The notes: a model not told the origin generated them from the sequence alone. DNA of 64,000 nucleotides from Roseateles oligotrophus (GCF_025717515.1 NZ_JAJIRN010000002.1:62001-126000); one strand, 5' to 3'; numbered from the stretch's first letter, positions 8,061 to 17,666 are shown. Made by a program: numbers and translations.

Positions 8061-9877
8061 GCTGAGACTCCTTTACTCACAGCGTCACGGCAGGCCGGGC
8101 CGGCCTGCGTGGTGTTGAGCAAGAACTTCTGCATATCCCAGGCGCCGGTCGGGCAGCGCTCGGCGCAGAGGCCGCAATGCAAGCAGACGTCTTCGTCCTT
8201 GACCATCACCCTGCCCGTCTTCAGCTCGATCGAGACATAGAGCGCTTGGGTCTCGTTGAGCGCCGGGGCCTTGAGCTTGTGCCGCAGCTCGGCCTCCTCA
8301 TCATTGCCGGTAAAGGTGATGCAATCGGTCGGGCAGATGTCCACACAGGCATCGCATTCGATGCAGGCCGGGGGGCTGAACACCGTCTGCACATCGCAGT
8401 TCAAGCAGCGCTGCGCCTCCTTGAAAGCGGTCGCGGCGTCAAAACCCAGTTCCACCTCGACCTTGATACTGGCCAGCGCTTTTTCGGCCGCCGCCCAGGG
8501 CACCTTGAACCTGTCGTCATTGGAAACGCCGTTGTCGTAGCTCCACTCATGGATACCCATCTTCTGAGAGATCAGATTGTGTTGCGGCGGCGGGCGCTGG
8601 CTCAAGTCCTCGCCGTGCAGGTAACGGTCCATGGAGACGGCAGCCTCATGGCCATGCGCGACCGCCGTGATGATGTTCTTGGGACCAAAGGCCGCATCGC
8701 CGCCGAAAAATACCTCGGGTCGGCTGGACTGAAAGGTCTTTTCATCCAGCACCGGCAGGCCCCAGCGATTGAAGTCGATGCCGCTATCGGCCTCGATCCA
8801 GGGGAAGGCGTTCTCCTGGCCGACCGCCAGCAAGACCAAGTCGCAATCGATGAAGACATCGGGTACGCCGGTCGGCAGCAACTGCCGCCTCCCCTGCTCG
8901 TCCAGCCGCGCCTCGACAATTTCGAAACTCATGCCGACCAGGCGCCCCTCGACATGCACAAAAGCCTTGGGCACATGGAAGTTCAGGATCGGAATGCCTT
9001 CATGTTGCGCATCTTCTTTCTCCCAGGGCGAGGCCTTCATTTCATCAAAGCCGCTGCGCACCACCACCTTGACCTCTTTGGCCCCTAATCGCCGGGCCGA
9101 GCGGCAGCAATCCATCGCGGTATTGCCGCCGCCCAACACGATCACACGCGGCGCGACTTGGGTGACATGACCGAAGGACACCGAGGCCAGCCAGTCAATG
9201 CCGATGTGGATTTGCGCGGCCGCCTCAGCCCGACCCGGAATCTGCAGGTCGCGGCCACGCGGCGCACCGCAGCCGACAAAGACGGCATCGAAACCCTCGG
9301 CCAACAGAGTCGCCATCGATCCGACCCGCTCGCCGGCGCGGAACTTGACGCCCAAGTCGAGGATGTAGCCGGTCTCCTCATCGATCACGCTTTCGGGCAG
9401 GCGAAAACGCGGAATCTGCGAGCGGATAAAGCCGCCCGCCTTGGCCTCGGCGTCAAACACCGTGACCTCGTAACCGAGCGGTGCCAGATCGCGCGCCACC
9501 GTCAGCGAGGACGGCCCGGCGCCGATGCAGGCAATGCGTTTGCCATTGCGCGGCTGCAGCGCCGGCATCCTCGCCTTCACATCACCCTTGAGATCGGCGG
9601 CAACGCGCTTGAGCCGGCAGATCGCCACCGGTTCGGGCTTGTCACCATTGTTTTCCTCGACCCGGCCGCGTCGGCAGGCCGGCTCGCAAGGCCGGTCACA
9701 GGTGCGCCCGAGCACACCGGGGAAGACGTTAGAGGTCCAATTGACCATATAGGCATCGGCGTAGCGACCGGCCGCAATCATGCGTATGTATTCGGGCACG
9801 GGGGTGTGGGCGGGGCATGCCCATTGGCAGTCCACTACCTTGTGGAAATAGCTCGGGTCGGCATCGGTTGCGCGCAA
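8057..9877 (-). CDS. GltD-like FAD/NAD(P)H oxidoreductase with 2x[4Fe-4S] ferredoxin tail (Kor third subunit)
   Basis: The 606-residue protein resembles the glutamate-synthase small subunit. It has an N-terminal Fe-S cysteine region (CQWACPAHTPVPEYI, RTCDRPCEPACRRG), an FAD loop (CIGAGPSSLTVARDL near residue 117) and an NAD(P)H loop (VIVLGGGNTAMDCCRSARR). The C-terminal ferredoxin region has two CxxCxxCxxxC clusters (CIECDACVDICPTDC and CLHCGLCAERCPTGA). It is first in the operon before korA and korB, so it probably links the oxidoreductase to NADP rather than free ferredoxin. A comparable three-part 2-oxoglutarate:NADP oxidoreductase (KorABC) is known from Azoarcus evansii. Confidence 0.85.
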   Translation of the reverse strand: MRATDADPSYFHKVVDCQWACPAHTPVPEYIRMIAAGRYADAYMVNWTSNVFPGVLGRTCDRPCEPACRRGRVEENNGDKPEPVAICRLKRVAADLKGDVKARMPALQPRNGKRIACIGAGPSSLTVARDLAPLGYEVTVFDAEAKAGGFIRSQIPRFRLPESVIDEETGYILDLGVKFRAGERVGSMATLLAEGFDAVFVGCGAPRGRDLQIPGRAEAAAQIHIGIDWLASVSFGHVTQVAPRVIVLGGGNTAMDCCRSARRLGAKEVKVVVRSGFDEMKASPWEKEDAQHEGIPILNFHVPKAFVHVEGRLVGMSFEIVEARLDEQGRRQLLPTGVPDVFIDCDLVLLAVGQENAFPWIEADSGIDFNRWGLPVLDEKTFQSSRPEVFFGGDAAFGPKNIITAVAHGHEAAVSMDRYLHGEDLSQRPPPQHNLISQKMGIHEWSYDNGVSNDDRFKVPWAAAEKALASIKVEVELGFDAATAFKEAQRCLNCDVQTVFSPPACIECDACVDICPTDCITFTGNDEEAELRHKLKAPALNETQALYVSIELKTGRVMVKDEDVCLHCGLCAERCPTGAWDMQKFLLNTTQAGPACRDAVSKGVSA

Positions 9878-10083
9878 GGCAGTCTCCTTTGTGGGACCTT
9901 CGGCTCCGGTCAGTTGGTAGACGCCGGCCTAGGCCCTAGATTTGTATCGCCAACAAAATCCTACGCTCAGCCGCAGCCCGCCGGTATAGGCGCTGACCCT
10001 TGGAAAAACGCTTGAATGCTTGGTCAAGCCGCGCATGGCGATTAAGATGTAAATTGTTTATACGATTTACCAAGAGGAGCACC

Positions 10084-10836
10084 ATGCAAAACACCCCATC
10101 GACTACCGTCACCGAGGCCAGCACTCCGGCAAACGCAGCCGTAGAGACAACACCAACAGCCGTAGCCACCCCGGCTGCGGCTGCAGTAACGCCTGACGCA
10201 AAGATTGCAGTCAAGGCCGCAGCCAAACCTGCCGCCAAGCGCACCGTCAAGACAGCCAGCAAGACCGCCGCCTGGCCGGTCGCTCAAGTCACAGACACGG
10301 TCGCCACGGCCAAGCCTGCGGCCCCGGCAGCAGCGGTTGTGACCAGCCCCGCCCCGGCCAAGCCAATTGCAAAGGCCCCGGCAAAAGTTGCGGCAAAAGC
10401 GCCAGCCAAAGCCGCTGTTAAAGCCACTGTCAAGCCCGCCATCAAAGCGCCCGCACAGGTTGCCCCAAAGGCCGCCGCGAAAGCCGCCGTCAAGCCTGTG
10501 GTCGCCAAGCCCCTTGCTCCAAAGGCTGCCCAAAAAGTGGCCCGAAAAGCGACGCCAAAGGTCGCCGCAAAGCCTGCCTTGGCCAAGCCGGTGGAGGCCA
10601 GCGAAGCCAAGCCCAAGCTGAAGTTGGTACGCGACAGTTTCACCATGCCGCGCGCCGACTTTGATTTGATCGGCCGACTGAAGGACCGCGCGATGGGCTT
10701 CAAGCGTTCGGCCAAGAAGAGCGAGTTGCTGCGCGCTGGCCTGCAGGCCTTGATGGTGCTGACCGACAAGCAGTTGGCCGCCATCTTGACCGCGCTGACC
10801 CCGATCAAGGCCGGTCGCCCCAAGAAGCAGGACTAA
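10084..10836 (+). CDS. Histone-H1-like protein with C-terminal ribbon-helix-helix-like domain
   Basis: The 250-residue product has a long low-complexity region (about 10-175) of Ala, Lys, Pro and Val in AAKPAAK-type repeats, like bacterial H1-like nucleoid proteins. About residues 178-226 are ordinary sequence that reads as a ribbon-helix-helix: a strand (LVRDSFTMP), helix A (ADFDLIGRLKDRAMGFK) and helix B (SAKKSELLRAGLQALMVL). The tail ends in GRPKK, an AT-hook-like core. ATG 10084 follows an AGAGGAG ribosome-binding site. It is probably a DNA-compacting or promoter-bridging protein. Its stop overlaps that of the convergent cyclase gene. Confidence 0.75.
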   Translation: MQNTPSTTVTEASTPANAAVETTPTAVATPAAAAVTPDAKIAVKAAAKPAAKRTVKTASKTAAWPVAQVTDTVATAKPAAPAAAVVTSPAPAKPIAKAPAKVAAKAPAKAAVKATVKPAIKAPAQVAPKAAAKAAVKPVVAKPLAPKAAQKVARKATPKVAAKPALAKPVEASEAKPKLKLVRDSFTMPRADFDLIGRLKDRAMGFKRSAKKSELLRAGLQALMVLTDKQLAAILTALTPIKAGRPKKQD

Positions 10837-12914
10837 ATCAGCGCCGGCCCTAGCACCTGATGCAGGCTGACCCGCTCGGAAGAGCAGGCCGCGTCGAAAT
10901 CAGCTTCGATCTGCATCAGCGCTTCGGCATCGCCGGCCGACACGGTGGCGATGCCCATGGCTTGGTTGCGGCCGCGTGACTTGGCGGTGTAGAGCGCCAT
11001 ATCGGCCCAGTTGACGGCCTGCTCCCAATGCAGGTCCAACATCGCCGGTGGCAGCGGAAAATGCGCAAAGCCAATCGACACGGTGACGCGCAGCGGCCCG
11101 TTTTGGGCCTGCACCGGCAGCGCGCCCACTTCCATCAAGATGCGTTTGGCCAAGCGATGCAAGGTCTCATGATCGACGTCGGGCGCAAACACCAAAAACT
11201 CTTCACCACCCCAGCGCACCACCAGGTCCTCGGCGCGCACCGCATGGCTGATGCGCCGCGCCACCTCACAGATCACCTGATCGCCGACACCATGGCCATG
11301 CTGGTCATTGACATGCTTGAAATGATCGATGTCTATCATCAGCAAAGCGCCAGTGAACTCCGCTTTGGGCTGCATCGCCATCACCGCCAGCAGATGGCGC
11401 CGATTGGCCAGATCGGTCAGAGGATCACGCTCGCTCTGTGCACGCAGTAGCAACTCATTAGCCTGCAAACGCTGGCGGGCGCTACGGACCTTGCGCACCA
11501 TCAACACCACAAATAGCAAGGTCAGCACAAGCAGCACCGCAACCGCCACACTGGCTTGCTGTGCCAGGCCACGATTGGCCAATTGCTGATCCACCAGCGT
11601 GCGTTCGCGCTGCAGCAAGGCCAGATCACCCTGCTTGCGGTCACTGTCGTACTTGACTTTCAGTTGTTGCAGCGAGGCTTCGCGATTGCTCGCGGTCACC
11701 TCGGCGCTGAGCTTGCGCTCGGCGTGAAAAAGCGCAATCGCCTCCTTGGCTTGACCGGCCGCTGCCCAAGCCTCACCCAACTCCTTCAATTCATCGGCCC
11801 GCACGCCCTGGTCGGCCGAGTTGCCGCGCAAGTCGTTCGTGCGCTGAATTTCTTGCCTGGCCTTGTCAAAGTAGCCGAGTTGAATCAAGGCCAGCGAGAT
11901 GTTCTGCCGCAGGCTGCGCTCGATGCGCAAGTCCTTGAAGCCCAGCACCACCGGCAGCGCTTGATTGGCGGCATCCAGCGCCAGCGCGGGCTGTTTCAGG
12001 CGCAGATAGGCATCGGCCATATTGCTTTGCAAATGCGCGATCAAACGCGGCGCATCCGCCTGCTTCGCCAGCTTCAAGCCCTCCTCGAGCGCCTTGAGTT
12101 GACTCACCGAATCGCCGCGCAGCCCGCCCACTGCACCCATATAGTTCTTCACAATGGCCAAACCAAGGTCATCGCCACGTATCGTTTTTTGGGCCTGAGC
12201 CAGATAACTGTCGGCCTGCTCGGCCTGCCCTTGCGACTGAGCGAGCACCGCCAATTGTCCCAGACTCAGCGCGGTCAACACCGCGTCTCGCCCAGCCTCC
12301 GCCAAGGCCAACTCGTATTGAGCGGAAGCTTGGGCAAGCGGCAATGCACCCTCTTTGAATTGGGTGCGGCCCAAAATACGCAGCGCACTCCAGGCGGAAC
12401 GGAAGTCACAACGCTGCCGCTGCACGGCATCCATCAAGGCCGCACGCCCAGGGGCCTCGGCCAAGCCCTCGCGCGGGCAATCCAGTGCCAAGCCATCGAG
12501 CGTTTGCGTCGCAAAGTTGGCGGCCAATTCAGACTGCCCCAGGCGATCGGCGATTTCGGCCCGCAATAAAAGCACGGTCTGCGCAGCGCCGGGGTCCACG
12601 GCCAGCGCATCGGCAATCATCTGCGCCGCATCAACGTTACCCGCCATCACCTGCAGCCGGCCCTCGGTCAGGCGCAAAGTCCGCTGGGTATCTGCGCTAG
12701 GTTTTTGCGCTGCCGGCAACGTCCCCAAGGCTTGCAAAGACTGCTGAGGTCGATCGAACCCCTGACGCAGGAGCTGATTCAATTGCGACGCAAGTGCCCG
12801 GTCGGGCGCGCCCGGCGTTTGAGCCTGGGCCGAGGCACAAGGCAAACCAAGACCGAAACCCAGGCTCAAGCTCAACATGGAACCGCTCAGCAACAAAGAC
12901 AGTTGCCACTTCAT
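10833..12914 (-). CDS. Membrane diguanylate cyclase with TPR sensor region (GGDEF)
   Basis: This 693-residue protein would make cyclic di-GMP from GTP. It has a signal peptide (to about residue 32), a long TPR-like helical region in the periplasm (about 35-420), one membrane span (VAVAVLLVLTLLFVVLMV) and a cytoplasmic GGDEF domain. The domain has an intact GGEEF at 569-573 and an RxxD product-inhibition site (RAEDLVVRWGGEEF). TPR-TM-GGDEF is a known architecture; the ligand or partner is unknown. Its start overlaps the stop of the next upstream paralogue by 4 bp. Confidence 0.9.
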   Translation of the reverse strand: MKWQLSLLLSGSMLSLSLGFGLGLPCASAQAQTPGAPDRALASQLNQLLRQGFDRPQQSLQALGTLPAAQKPSADTQRTLRLTEGRLQVMAGNVDAAQMIADALAVDPGAAQTVLLLRAEIADRLGQSELAANFATQTLDGLALDCPREGLAEAPGRAALMDAVQRQRCDFRSAWSALRILGRTQFKEGALPLAQASAQYELALAEAGRDAVLTALSLGQLAVLAQSQGQAEQADSYLAQAQKTIRGDDLGLAIVKNYMGAVGGLRGDSVSQLKALEEGLKLAKQADAPRLIAHLQSNMADAYLRLKQPALALDAANQALPVVLGFKDLRIERSLRQNISLALIQLGYFDKARQEIQRTNDLRGNSADQGVRADELKELGEAWAAAGQAKEAIALFHAERKLSAEVTASNREASLQQLKVKYDSDRKQGDLALLQRERTLVDQQLANRGLAQQASVAVAVLLVLTLLFVVLMVRKVRSARQRLQANELLLRAQSERDPLTDLANRRHLLAVMAMQPKAEFTGALLMIDIDHFKHVNDQHGHGVGDQVICEVARRISHAVRAEDLVVRWGGEEFLVFAPDVDHETLHRLAKRILMEVGALPVQAQNGPLRVTVSIGFAHFPLPPAMLDLHWEQAVNWADMALYTAKSRGRNQAMGIATVSAGDAEALMQIEADFDAACSSERVSLHQVLGPALI

Positions 12915-15070
12915 CTGCCACTCTCCTCAGTCTTGCTTGTGCCTTGCAGTGCCTGCAAAGTCACTTCACCGCCATGCCAAGCGGCCTCCAGGCGGCTACA
13001 CAAATCTACCACCCCGGCCTCGTCAAGAGCGGCCATCGCCGCTACCCCGAAAGCCCGATTTCGCCCATGCGCTTTGGCCATATACATCACCGTGTCGACC
13101 AAATCGATGGCCCGCTCCCAAGCCAGCACCACACCATGCGGCGCCAGTGGGAAGCTGGCAAACCCGATCGACGCCGTTACAGTGATCAGGGTCTCTCCGT
13201 GACTGATCGGCGGATGCGCGATCTTGTCGAGCAAGCGCTGAGCCAGGATGCCCGCCGAAGCGACTTGGTGAGCATCGAGCACGATCAAAAACTCCTCACC
13301 GCCCCAGCGCACGACCAGATCCTCATCTCGCAATATGGACCGCAGACGCCGAGCCACCTCGACCAGCACGGCGTCCCCGGCGGCATGACCATAGCTGTCA
13401 TTGATCCGCTTGAAATGATCGATATCGATCAGAAAAACCGTGCCGCCGAACCGGCCTTTGTCGGCCAGACGTTTGACGGCAGACTGGAAGTGACGCCGAT
13501 TGGCAAGACCGGTCAGCGGGTCACGTTCCCCCTGAAGCTTGAGAGTTTCATTGCTGAGGGCCAGCGCACGATTGGTGTTGCGTATGCGTTGGTAGGCCAG
13601 CCCCATCAAGATACCCGACAAGACCACGCAACCGCCCAGAGCCGCCCATAGTCTGAGTCTCAAATCACCTGCTCGAACTTGCTCGGCCTTGAGTAGATTG
13701 CCCTGATTGAGCAGATCAATCTCCTTGGCCTGGCGTTCATTGTCGAAGCGGGCCTGCGTCTCCAGCACCGCCTTGCGGCTGTCATCACGCATGACCTGGT
13801 CACTCAGCTTGCGGTAATGGTGATAGGCCTGCACCGCCCCGTCCAGATCGACCATGCGCTCAAGCTGCTGAGCCAATTCCAACCAACCATCCGCGGCTGA
13901 AGCCATTTGGCCCTGGTCTTCCGCAACCCCGATGGCAGCGATGACCTCGCGTTTGCCCTCCTCAATCTGCTTCAAGCCAATCTTGGCCATGCCGATGTTT
14001 TGCCGGGCCAGGGTCTCACTGTCCAGATCGTGGCTGGCCTGAGCGAGGGCCAAGGCCTCTTCGGCCAGACTGCGGGCCTTTTGAAAATCACCCTTGCGTA
14101 GCTGCGAGTCGGCTGCGTTGCCCAAGGCCAAGGCCAGCATCGAGCGCACGCCGGTCTTGCGGGCATAGTCAAGCGCCAACTGCATCGCTTCACCGGCCGT
14201 TCGCACATCACCCAGCTCCGAATAAATCATGCCGCGGCTGTTGTAAAGAATGCTCATCAAAATCGGGTCGGGATCAAGCGCGGCCACCCTCTCGGCTTCG
14301 CCGATCAATTGTTTGGCGCGCTCCAATTGCTGCGCGCGCATGTAGTTGAACGAGAGAACGGACAGCGCCTGCGCGTGCCGCCAATTGGCCCCGCTTTGCT
14401 CGGCCAACTTCAGCGCCATCACACCCGTGTTGATCGCCGCATCCACCTCACCGGCATCCGACAAGAGCCCCGCCAACGCCGTGAGGCTGCGTAGCCGGAG
14501 CACCAAGCCGGCATCGGCCTCGCCAACACTGTCCACCAGCTCCAGCTTCTTGATGGCCTCCGCCGGCTTGCCCTCGCGCAGCAAGACCTGCGCCCGCATA
14601 TGGGCTGCGGCCAGCCGTGCGGCGGGGCGATGATTGGCGTCCGGCCAATCATCCAGCTCGGCGATCAAGCGCTCCAGCAGCGGCCGCTTCTCAGGCAATC
14701 CGCTATTGACACTGCCGCGCAACGCCAATAGTTCGATATGTTCGGCACTGCCAGGCTTGGTCTGAGGGAGCAAGGCCAGCAAGGCCATCTCATTCTCGGC
14801 CGCGTGGCCACTTCCCGAACGCTCGATGCGCTCCAAAGCCGCCAGCAGGTTTTTGGCGGTCGCCTGTGCGGACAGCCCATCAACGGCTTTGGAAGCCGCA
14901 CCACCATTTGGCATGGCCCGGGCCTCATTTGCAGCTGAGGCTTGATACGCGGTCGAAGACAGCGCTAGCAAAAGCCAAACCAGCAGCGCCCGGGGCTGCC
15001 GCAGGGTCGACGCGGCAGAAGGCAAAAGCGTCGTCATCGTCATCGCTGCAGGAGGCAAAGGCTCGGTCAT
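12911..15070 (-). CDS. Membrane diguanylate cyclase with TPR sensor region (GGDEF), paralogue
   Basis: This is a tandem relative of the downstream gene, of about 719 residues, with the same plan: N-terminal hydrophobic signal (LLVWLLLALSSTAYQASA), periplasmic TPR-like repeats, one membrane span (LWAALGGCVVLSGILMGLAY) and a GGDEF domain. The active site (RWGGEEF) and the I-site (RDED) are intact. The frame is open further upstream, but the ATG at 15070 puts the signal peptide close to the N-terminus. ATGA overlap with the next gene indicates coupled translation and recent duplication or co-function. Confidence 0.88.
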   Translation of the reverse strand: MTEPLPPAAMTMTTLLPSAASTLRQPRALLVWLLLALSSTAYQASAANEARAMPNGGAASKAVDGLSAQATAKNLLAALERIERSGSGHAAENEMALLALLPQTKPGSAEHIELLALRGSVNSGLPEKRPLLERLIAELDDWPDANHRPAARLAAAHMRAQVLLREGKPAEAIKKLELVDSVGEADAGLVLRLRSLTALAGLLSDAGEVDAAINTGVMALKLAEQSGANWRHAQALSVLSFNYMRAQQLERAKQLIGEAERVAALDPDPILMSILYNSRGMIYSELGDVRTAGEAMQLALDYARKTGVRSMLALALGNAADSQLRKGDFQKARSLAEEALALAQASHDLDSETLARQNIGMAKIGLKQIEEGKREVIAAIGVAEDQGQMASAADGWLELAQQLERMVDLDGAVQAYHHYRKLSDQVMRDDSRKAVLETQARFDNERQAKEIDLLNQGNLLKAEQVRAGDLRLRLWAALGGCVVLSGILMGLAYQRIRNTNRALALSNETLKLQGERDPLTGLANRRHFQSAVKRLADKGRFGGTVFLIDIDHFKRINDSYGHAAGDAVLVEVARRLRSILRDEDLVVRWGGEEFLIVLDAHQVASAGILAQRLLDKIAHPPISHGETLITVTASIGFASFPLAPHGVVLAWERAIDLVDTVMYMAKAHGRNRAFGVAAMAALDEAGVVDLCSRLEAAWHGGEVTLQALQGTSKTEESGR

Positions 15071-15299
15071 GTCCTGTGTGTGAGTTCGCCGGCTCTTGAG
15101 CTTTGGGTCGAGCGCGACTTGCTGGGTGGCTGCATATTTCAAGAAAACCATCCATTCGCACCCATCAAGCAGCGACGGGAAGCGCAATGCGGCGGGGCCA
15201 GTATCGCCTGATATTTGCGCCACCGGCAACGCCCGACATCACGGATTCACAAACACCGGATAATCCAGGCCATAGCGCCCGCGCTCACCAAGGCAAAAC

Positions 15300-15626
15300 A
15301 TGAAAAAAACATTCCAACTCCAAGTCGAAGGCAAGCATCCGGACCGTCTGCTTGAGGCAATCAAGCATGAGATCCGCAAATACATCAAGCGCGAGCAGAA
15401 CAAGGCCCGCCCGGCTGGCGTGGACTTCTGGGACTTTGATTGCCGCTTCGGCAGCAGCGAGGCCACCGCGGCGGTGATCGAGTTCGCCGACATCACCAGT
15501 CGCATCAATGCCTATGCGGCCGACAAGGCCGATGCTTTTTATCTGGAGTTGCTGGCCAAGCCGGGGGTGAAGAAGCCGCGGCCCCCTGCCGCTGCCCCTG
15601 CAGCGGATCAGGCCGAAGCTGCCTAA
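15300..15626 (+). CDS. DUF6172-type conserved protein
   Basis: A 108-residue, basic protein with the pattern [20 protein letters not shown], then [27 protein letters not shown]. This looks like the DUF6172 family of small conserved proteins of unknown function (family name recalled from the motif, not searched). The C-terminal tail is Ala/Pro-rich and poorly conserved in character. The gene is convergent with gcdH; their stops overlap by 4 bp. Confidence 0.65.
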   Translation: MKKTFQLQVEGKHPDRLLEAIKHEIRKYIKREQNKARPAGVDFWDFDCRFGSSEATAAVIEFADITSRINAYAADKADAFYLELLAKPGVKKPRPPAAAPAADQAEAA

Positions 15627-16798
15627 AAAGCCGCGATCCCCGTCATCGCCCGGCCCAGAATCAGCGCATGAATGTCATGCGTGCCTTCATAGGTGTTGAC
15701 CACCTCGAGGTTGACCAGATGGCGGGCGATGCCGAATTCGTCCGAGATGCCGTTGCCGCCCAGCATGTCACGCGCCGTACGGGCAATCTCCAGTGACTTG
15801 CCGCAGCTGTTGCGCTTCATGATCGAGGTGATCTCGACGGCCGCCGTGCCCTCGTCCTTCATCCGGCCCAGGCGCAAGCAGCCCTGCAAGCCCAGCGTGA
15901 TCTCGGTCTGCATGTCGGCGAGCTTTTTCTGCACCAGTTGATTGGCGGCCAGCGGCTTGCCGAACTGCTTGCGGTCCAGCACATATTGGCGCGCCTTGTG
16001 CCAGCAGTCTTCGGCCGCACCCAATGCGCCCCAAGCGATGCCGTAGCGCGCGCTGTTCAAGCAGGTGAACGGGCCTTTGAGGCCGCGCACCTCGGGGAAG
16101 GCATTCTCTTCCGGGCAGAACACCTCATCCATCACGATCTCGCCGGTGATCGACGCACGCAGCCCCACCTTGCCGTGAATCGCCGGCGCCGTCAGACCCT
16201 TCCAACCCTTCTCCAGCACGAAGCCACGGATCTGCCCGCCATCATCCTTGGCCCAGACCACAAACACATCGGCCACCGGGCTGTTGGTGATCCACATCTT
16301 GCTGCCACTGAGCGAATAGCCGCCGGGGACCGCCTTGGCCCGCGTGATCATCGAGCCGGGGTCGGAGCCGTGATTCGGCTCGGTCAGGCCGAAACAACCT
16401 ATCCACTCGCCGCTGGCCAGCTTGGGCAAATACTTCTGCTTGGTCGCCTCGTTGCCGAAGTCATTGATCGGCACCATCACCAGCGAGCTTTGCACGCTCA
16501 TCATCGAGCGGTAGCCCGAATCGACCCGCTCGACCTCGCGAGCGATCAGGCCGTATGCGACATAGCTCAGGCCGGGGCCACCGTACTCGGGCGCAATCGT
16601 GGGGCCGAGCAGGCCGATGGCACCCATCTCGCGGAAGATTTCCAGGTCGGTGCGCTCATGCCGAAAGGCCTCCAGCACGCGCGGCGCCAGGCGCTCTTGG
16701 CAATAGCTGTTGGCGGCCTCGCGGATCATCCGTTCCTCGTCGCTCAACTGTTCGTTCAGCAGCAGCGGGTCGTCCCAGTGGAAAGTGGCTTTGCTCAT
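15623..16798 (-). CDS. gcdH: Glutaryl-CoA dehydrogenase
   Basis: An FAD enzyme that oxidises and decarboxylates glutaryl-CoA to crotonyl-CoA, passing electrons to ETF. The 391-residue protein shows the family hallmarks: [17 protein letters not shown] near the start, [48 protein letters not shown] and the catalytic Glu in [16 protein letters not shown]. It is the last gene of the anthranilate operon, 24 bp behind the RidA gene. That placement suggests glutaryl-CoA or a related dicarboxyl-CoA arises from this pathway, or that the gene also serves lysine/tryptophan catabolism. Confidence 0.93.
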   Translation of the reverse strand: MSKATFHWDDPLLLNEQLSDEERMIREAANSYCQERLAPRVLEAFRHERTDLEIFREMGAIGLLGPTIAPEYGGPGLSYVAYGLIAREVERVDSGYRSMMSVQSSLVMVPINDFGNEATKQKYLPKLASGEWIGCFGLTEPNHGSDPGSMITRAKAVPGGYSLSGSKMWITNSPVADVFVVWAKDDGGQIRGFVLEKGWKGLTAPAIHGKVGLRASITGEIVMDEVFCPEENAFPEVRGLKGPFTCLNSARYGIAWGALGAAEDCWHKARQYVLDRKQFGKPLAANQLVQKKLADMQTEITLGLQGCLRLGRMKDEGTAAVEITSIMKRNSCGKSLEIARTARDMLGGNGISDEFGIARHLVNLEVVNTYEGTHDIHALILGRAMTGIAAF

Positions 16799-16822
16799 GA
16801 TTTGTGTATCTCGTTTCTTGAT

Positions 16823-17251
16823 TCAGACCGGCACGGCAACCGGCAAAACGGCCGTCACTTCGATCTCGACCTTGGCCCTATCTTCCATCAAACCGGCCAC
16901 CACCACCGCCGCCATCGCGACACCGTATTCGGCGCCCATCACCTCACGGTAGACCTGTCCGACCTCGCGGCCGCGCGCCTGGTACTCTTTTTTATCAAGC
17001 AGATACCAGGTCATGCGGGTCATGTGCGCAGGCGTGGCGCCGGCCTCTTGCAGAATGGCTTTGATGTTCAACAGCGTCTGGCGCACCTGATCGATGAAGT
17101 CATCGCTGTCGAATTGGCAGGCACCATTCCAGCCGATCTGGCCGGCCACAAAGACGGTGCGCCCCGTCGCCGCCACGCCGTTGGCATAGCCGCGCGGCTG
17201 CGCCCAGCCGGCGGGTTGAAGGACTTGCTTATTGCTACTGCTTGTGTCCAT
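16823..17251 (-). CDS. RidA family protein (enamine/imine deaminase type)
   Basis: A 142-residue RidA/YjgF-fold protein (VAATGRTVFVAGQIGWNGAC, DFIDQVRQTLLNIKAILQEAG, VEIEVTAVLPV). Family members hydrolyse reactive enamine/imine intermediates to the keto form and ammonia. The ATG at 17251 was chosen because the family starts there; upstream codons lie inside the thioesterase gene, which it overlaps by 17 bp. In an anthranilate-CoA operon it could deaminate a 2-amino-enoyl-CoA intermediate, which is inference from context. Confidence 0.85.
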   Translation of the reverse strand: MDTSSSNKQVLQPAGWAQPRGYANGVAATGRTVFVAGQIGWNGACQFDSDDFIDQVRQTLLNIKAILQEAGATPAHMTRMTWYLLDKKEYQARGREVGQVYREVMGAEYGVAMAAVVVAGLMEDRAKVEIEVTAVLPVAVPV

Positions 17252-17660
17252 AGACTTGCTCCAAGGCCTCTCGTAAATCTTGCGGAAAGGGCTGCGCCTT
17301 GTGGGTCTCCAAGCAGGTGCAGACCAGCACCTGCTCGAACACCACACGGCAGCCATCAGCCCCATCGAAATGAATCGTTAGCCCCAGCGAGCTGCGGCCC
17401 AGCTTGTTGATCGCAACGCGCTGCGTCAAGCGATCGCCCATGCGACTGATGCGCTTGAAATCGGCGCTCAAACGCACCGAAGGCATGCCGACCCGGCGCG
17501 GCCCCAAGAGCTGCGCATAGTCAACGCCCAAGCCCTGCGTGAACCAGTCCTCCACCACCGCATTGAGCATCTCGAAATAGCGCGGATAAAAGACGATGCC
17601 GGCCGGGTCGCAATGGCCGAAGCGCACCAACTCGGTCCGCTCAAAAACCCATGCTGTCAT
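17235..17660 (-). CDS. Acyl-CoA thioesterase (4-hydroxybenzoyl-CoA thioesterase family)
   Basis: A 141-residue hot-dog-fold thioesterase. The motif RFGHCDPAGIVFYPRYFEML near residue 13 contains the catalytic Asp in its usual D-P-A-G-I-V context. It lies 6 bp after the ligase gene and overlaps the RidA gene. In CoA-dependent aromatic pathways such enzymes release CoA from dead-end or excess thioesters, a salvage role that fits here; the actual substrate is not shown. Confidence 0.87.
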   Translation of the reverse strand: MTAWVFERTELVRFGHCDPAGIVFYPRYFEMLNAVVEDWFTQGLGVDYAQLLGPRRVGMPSVRLSADFKRISRMGDRLTQRVAINKLGRSSLGLTIHFDGADGCRVVFEQVLVCTCLETHKAQPFPQDLREALEQVYGHKQ

Positions 17661-17666
17661 CGCCCG

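Noticed and set aside
6234-8240. 668-codon plus-strand open frame opposite korA
   Set aside because: The minus strand carries an unmistakable KorA. The antisense frame has no domain signature and arises from GC-rich codon bias.
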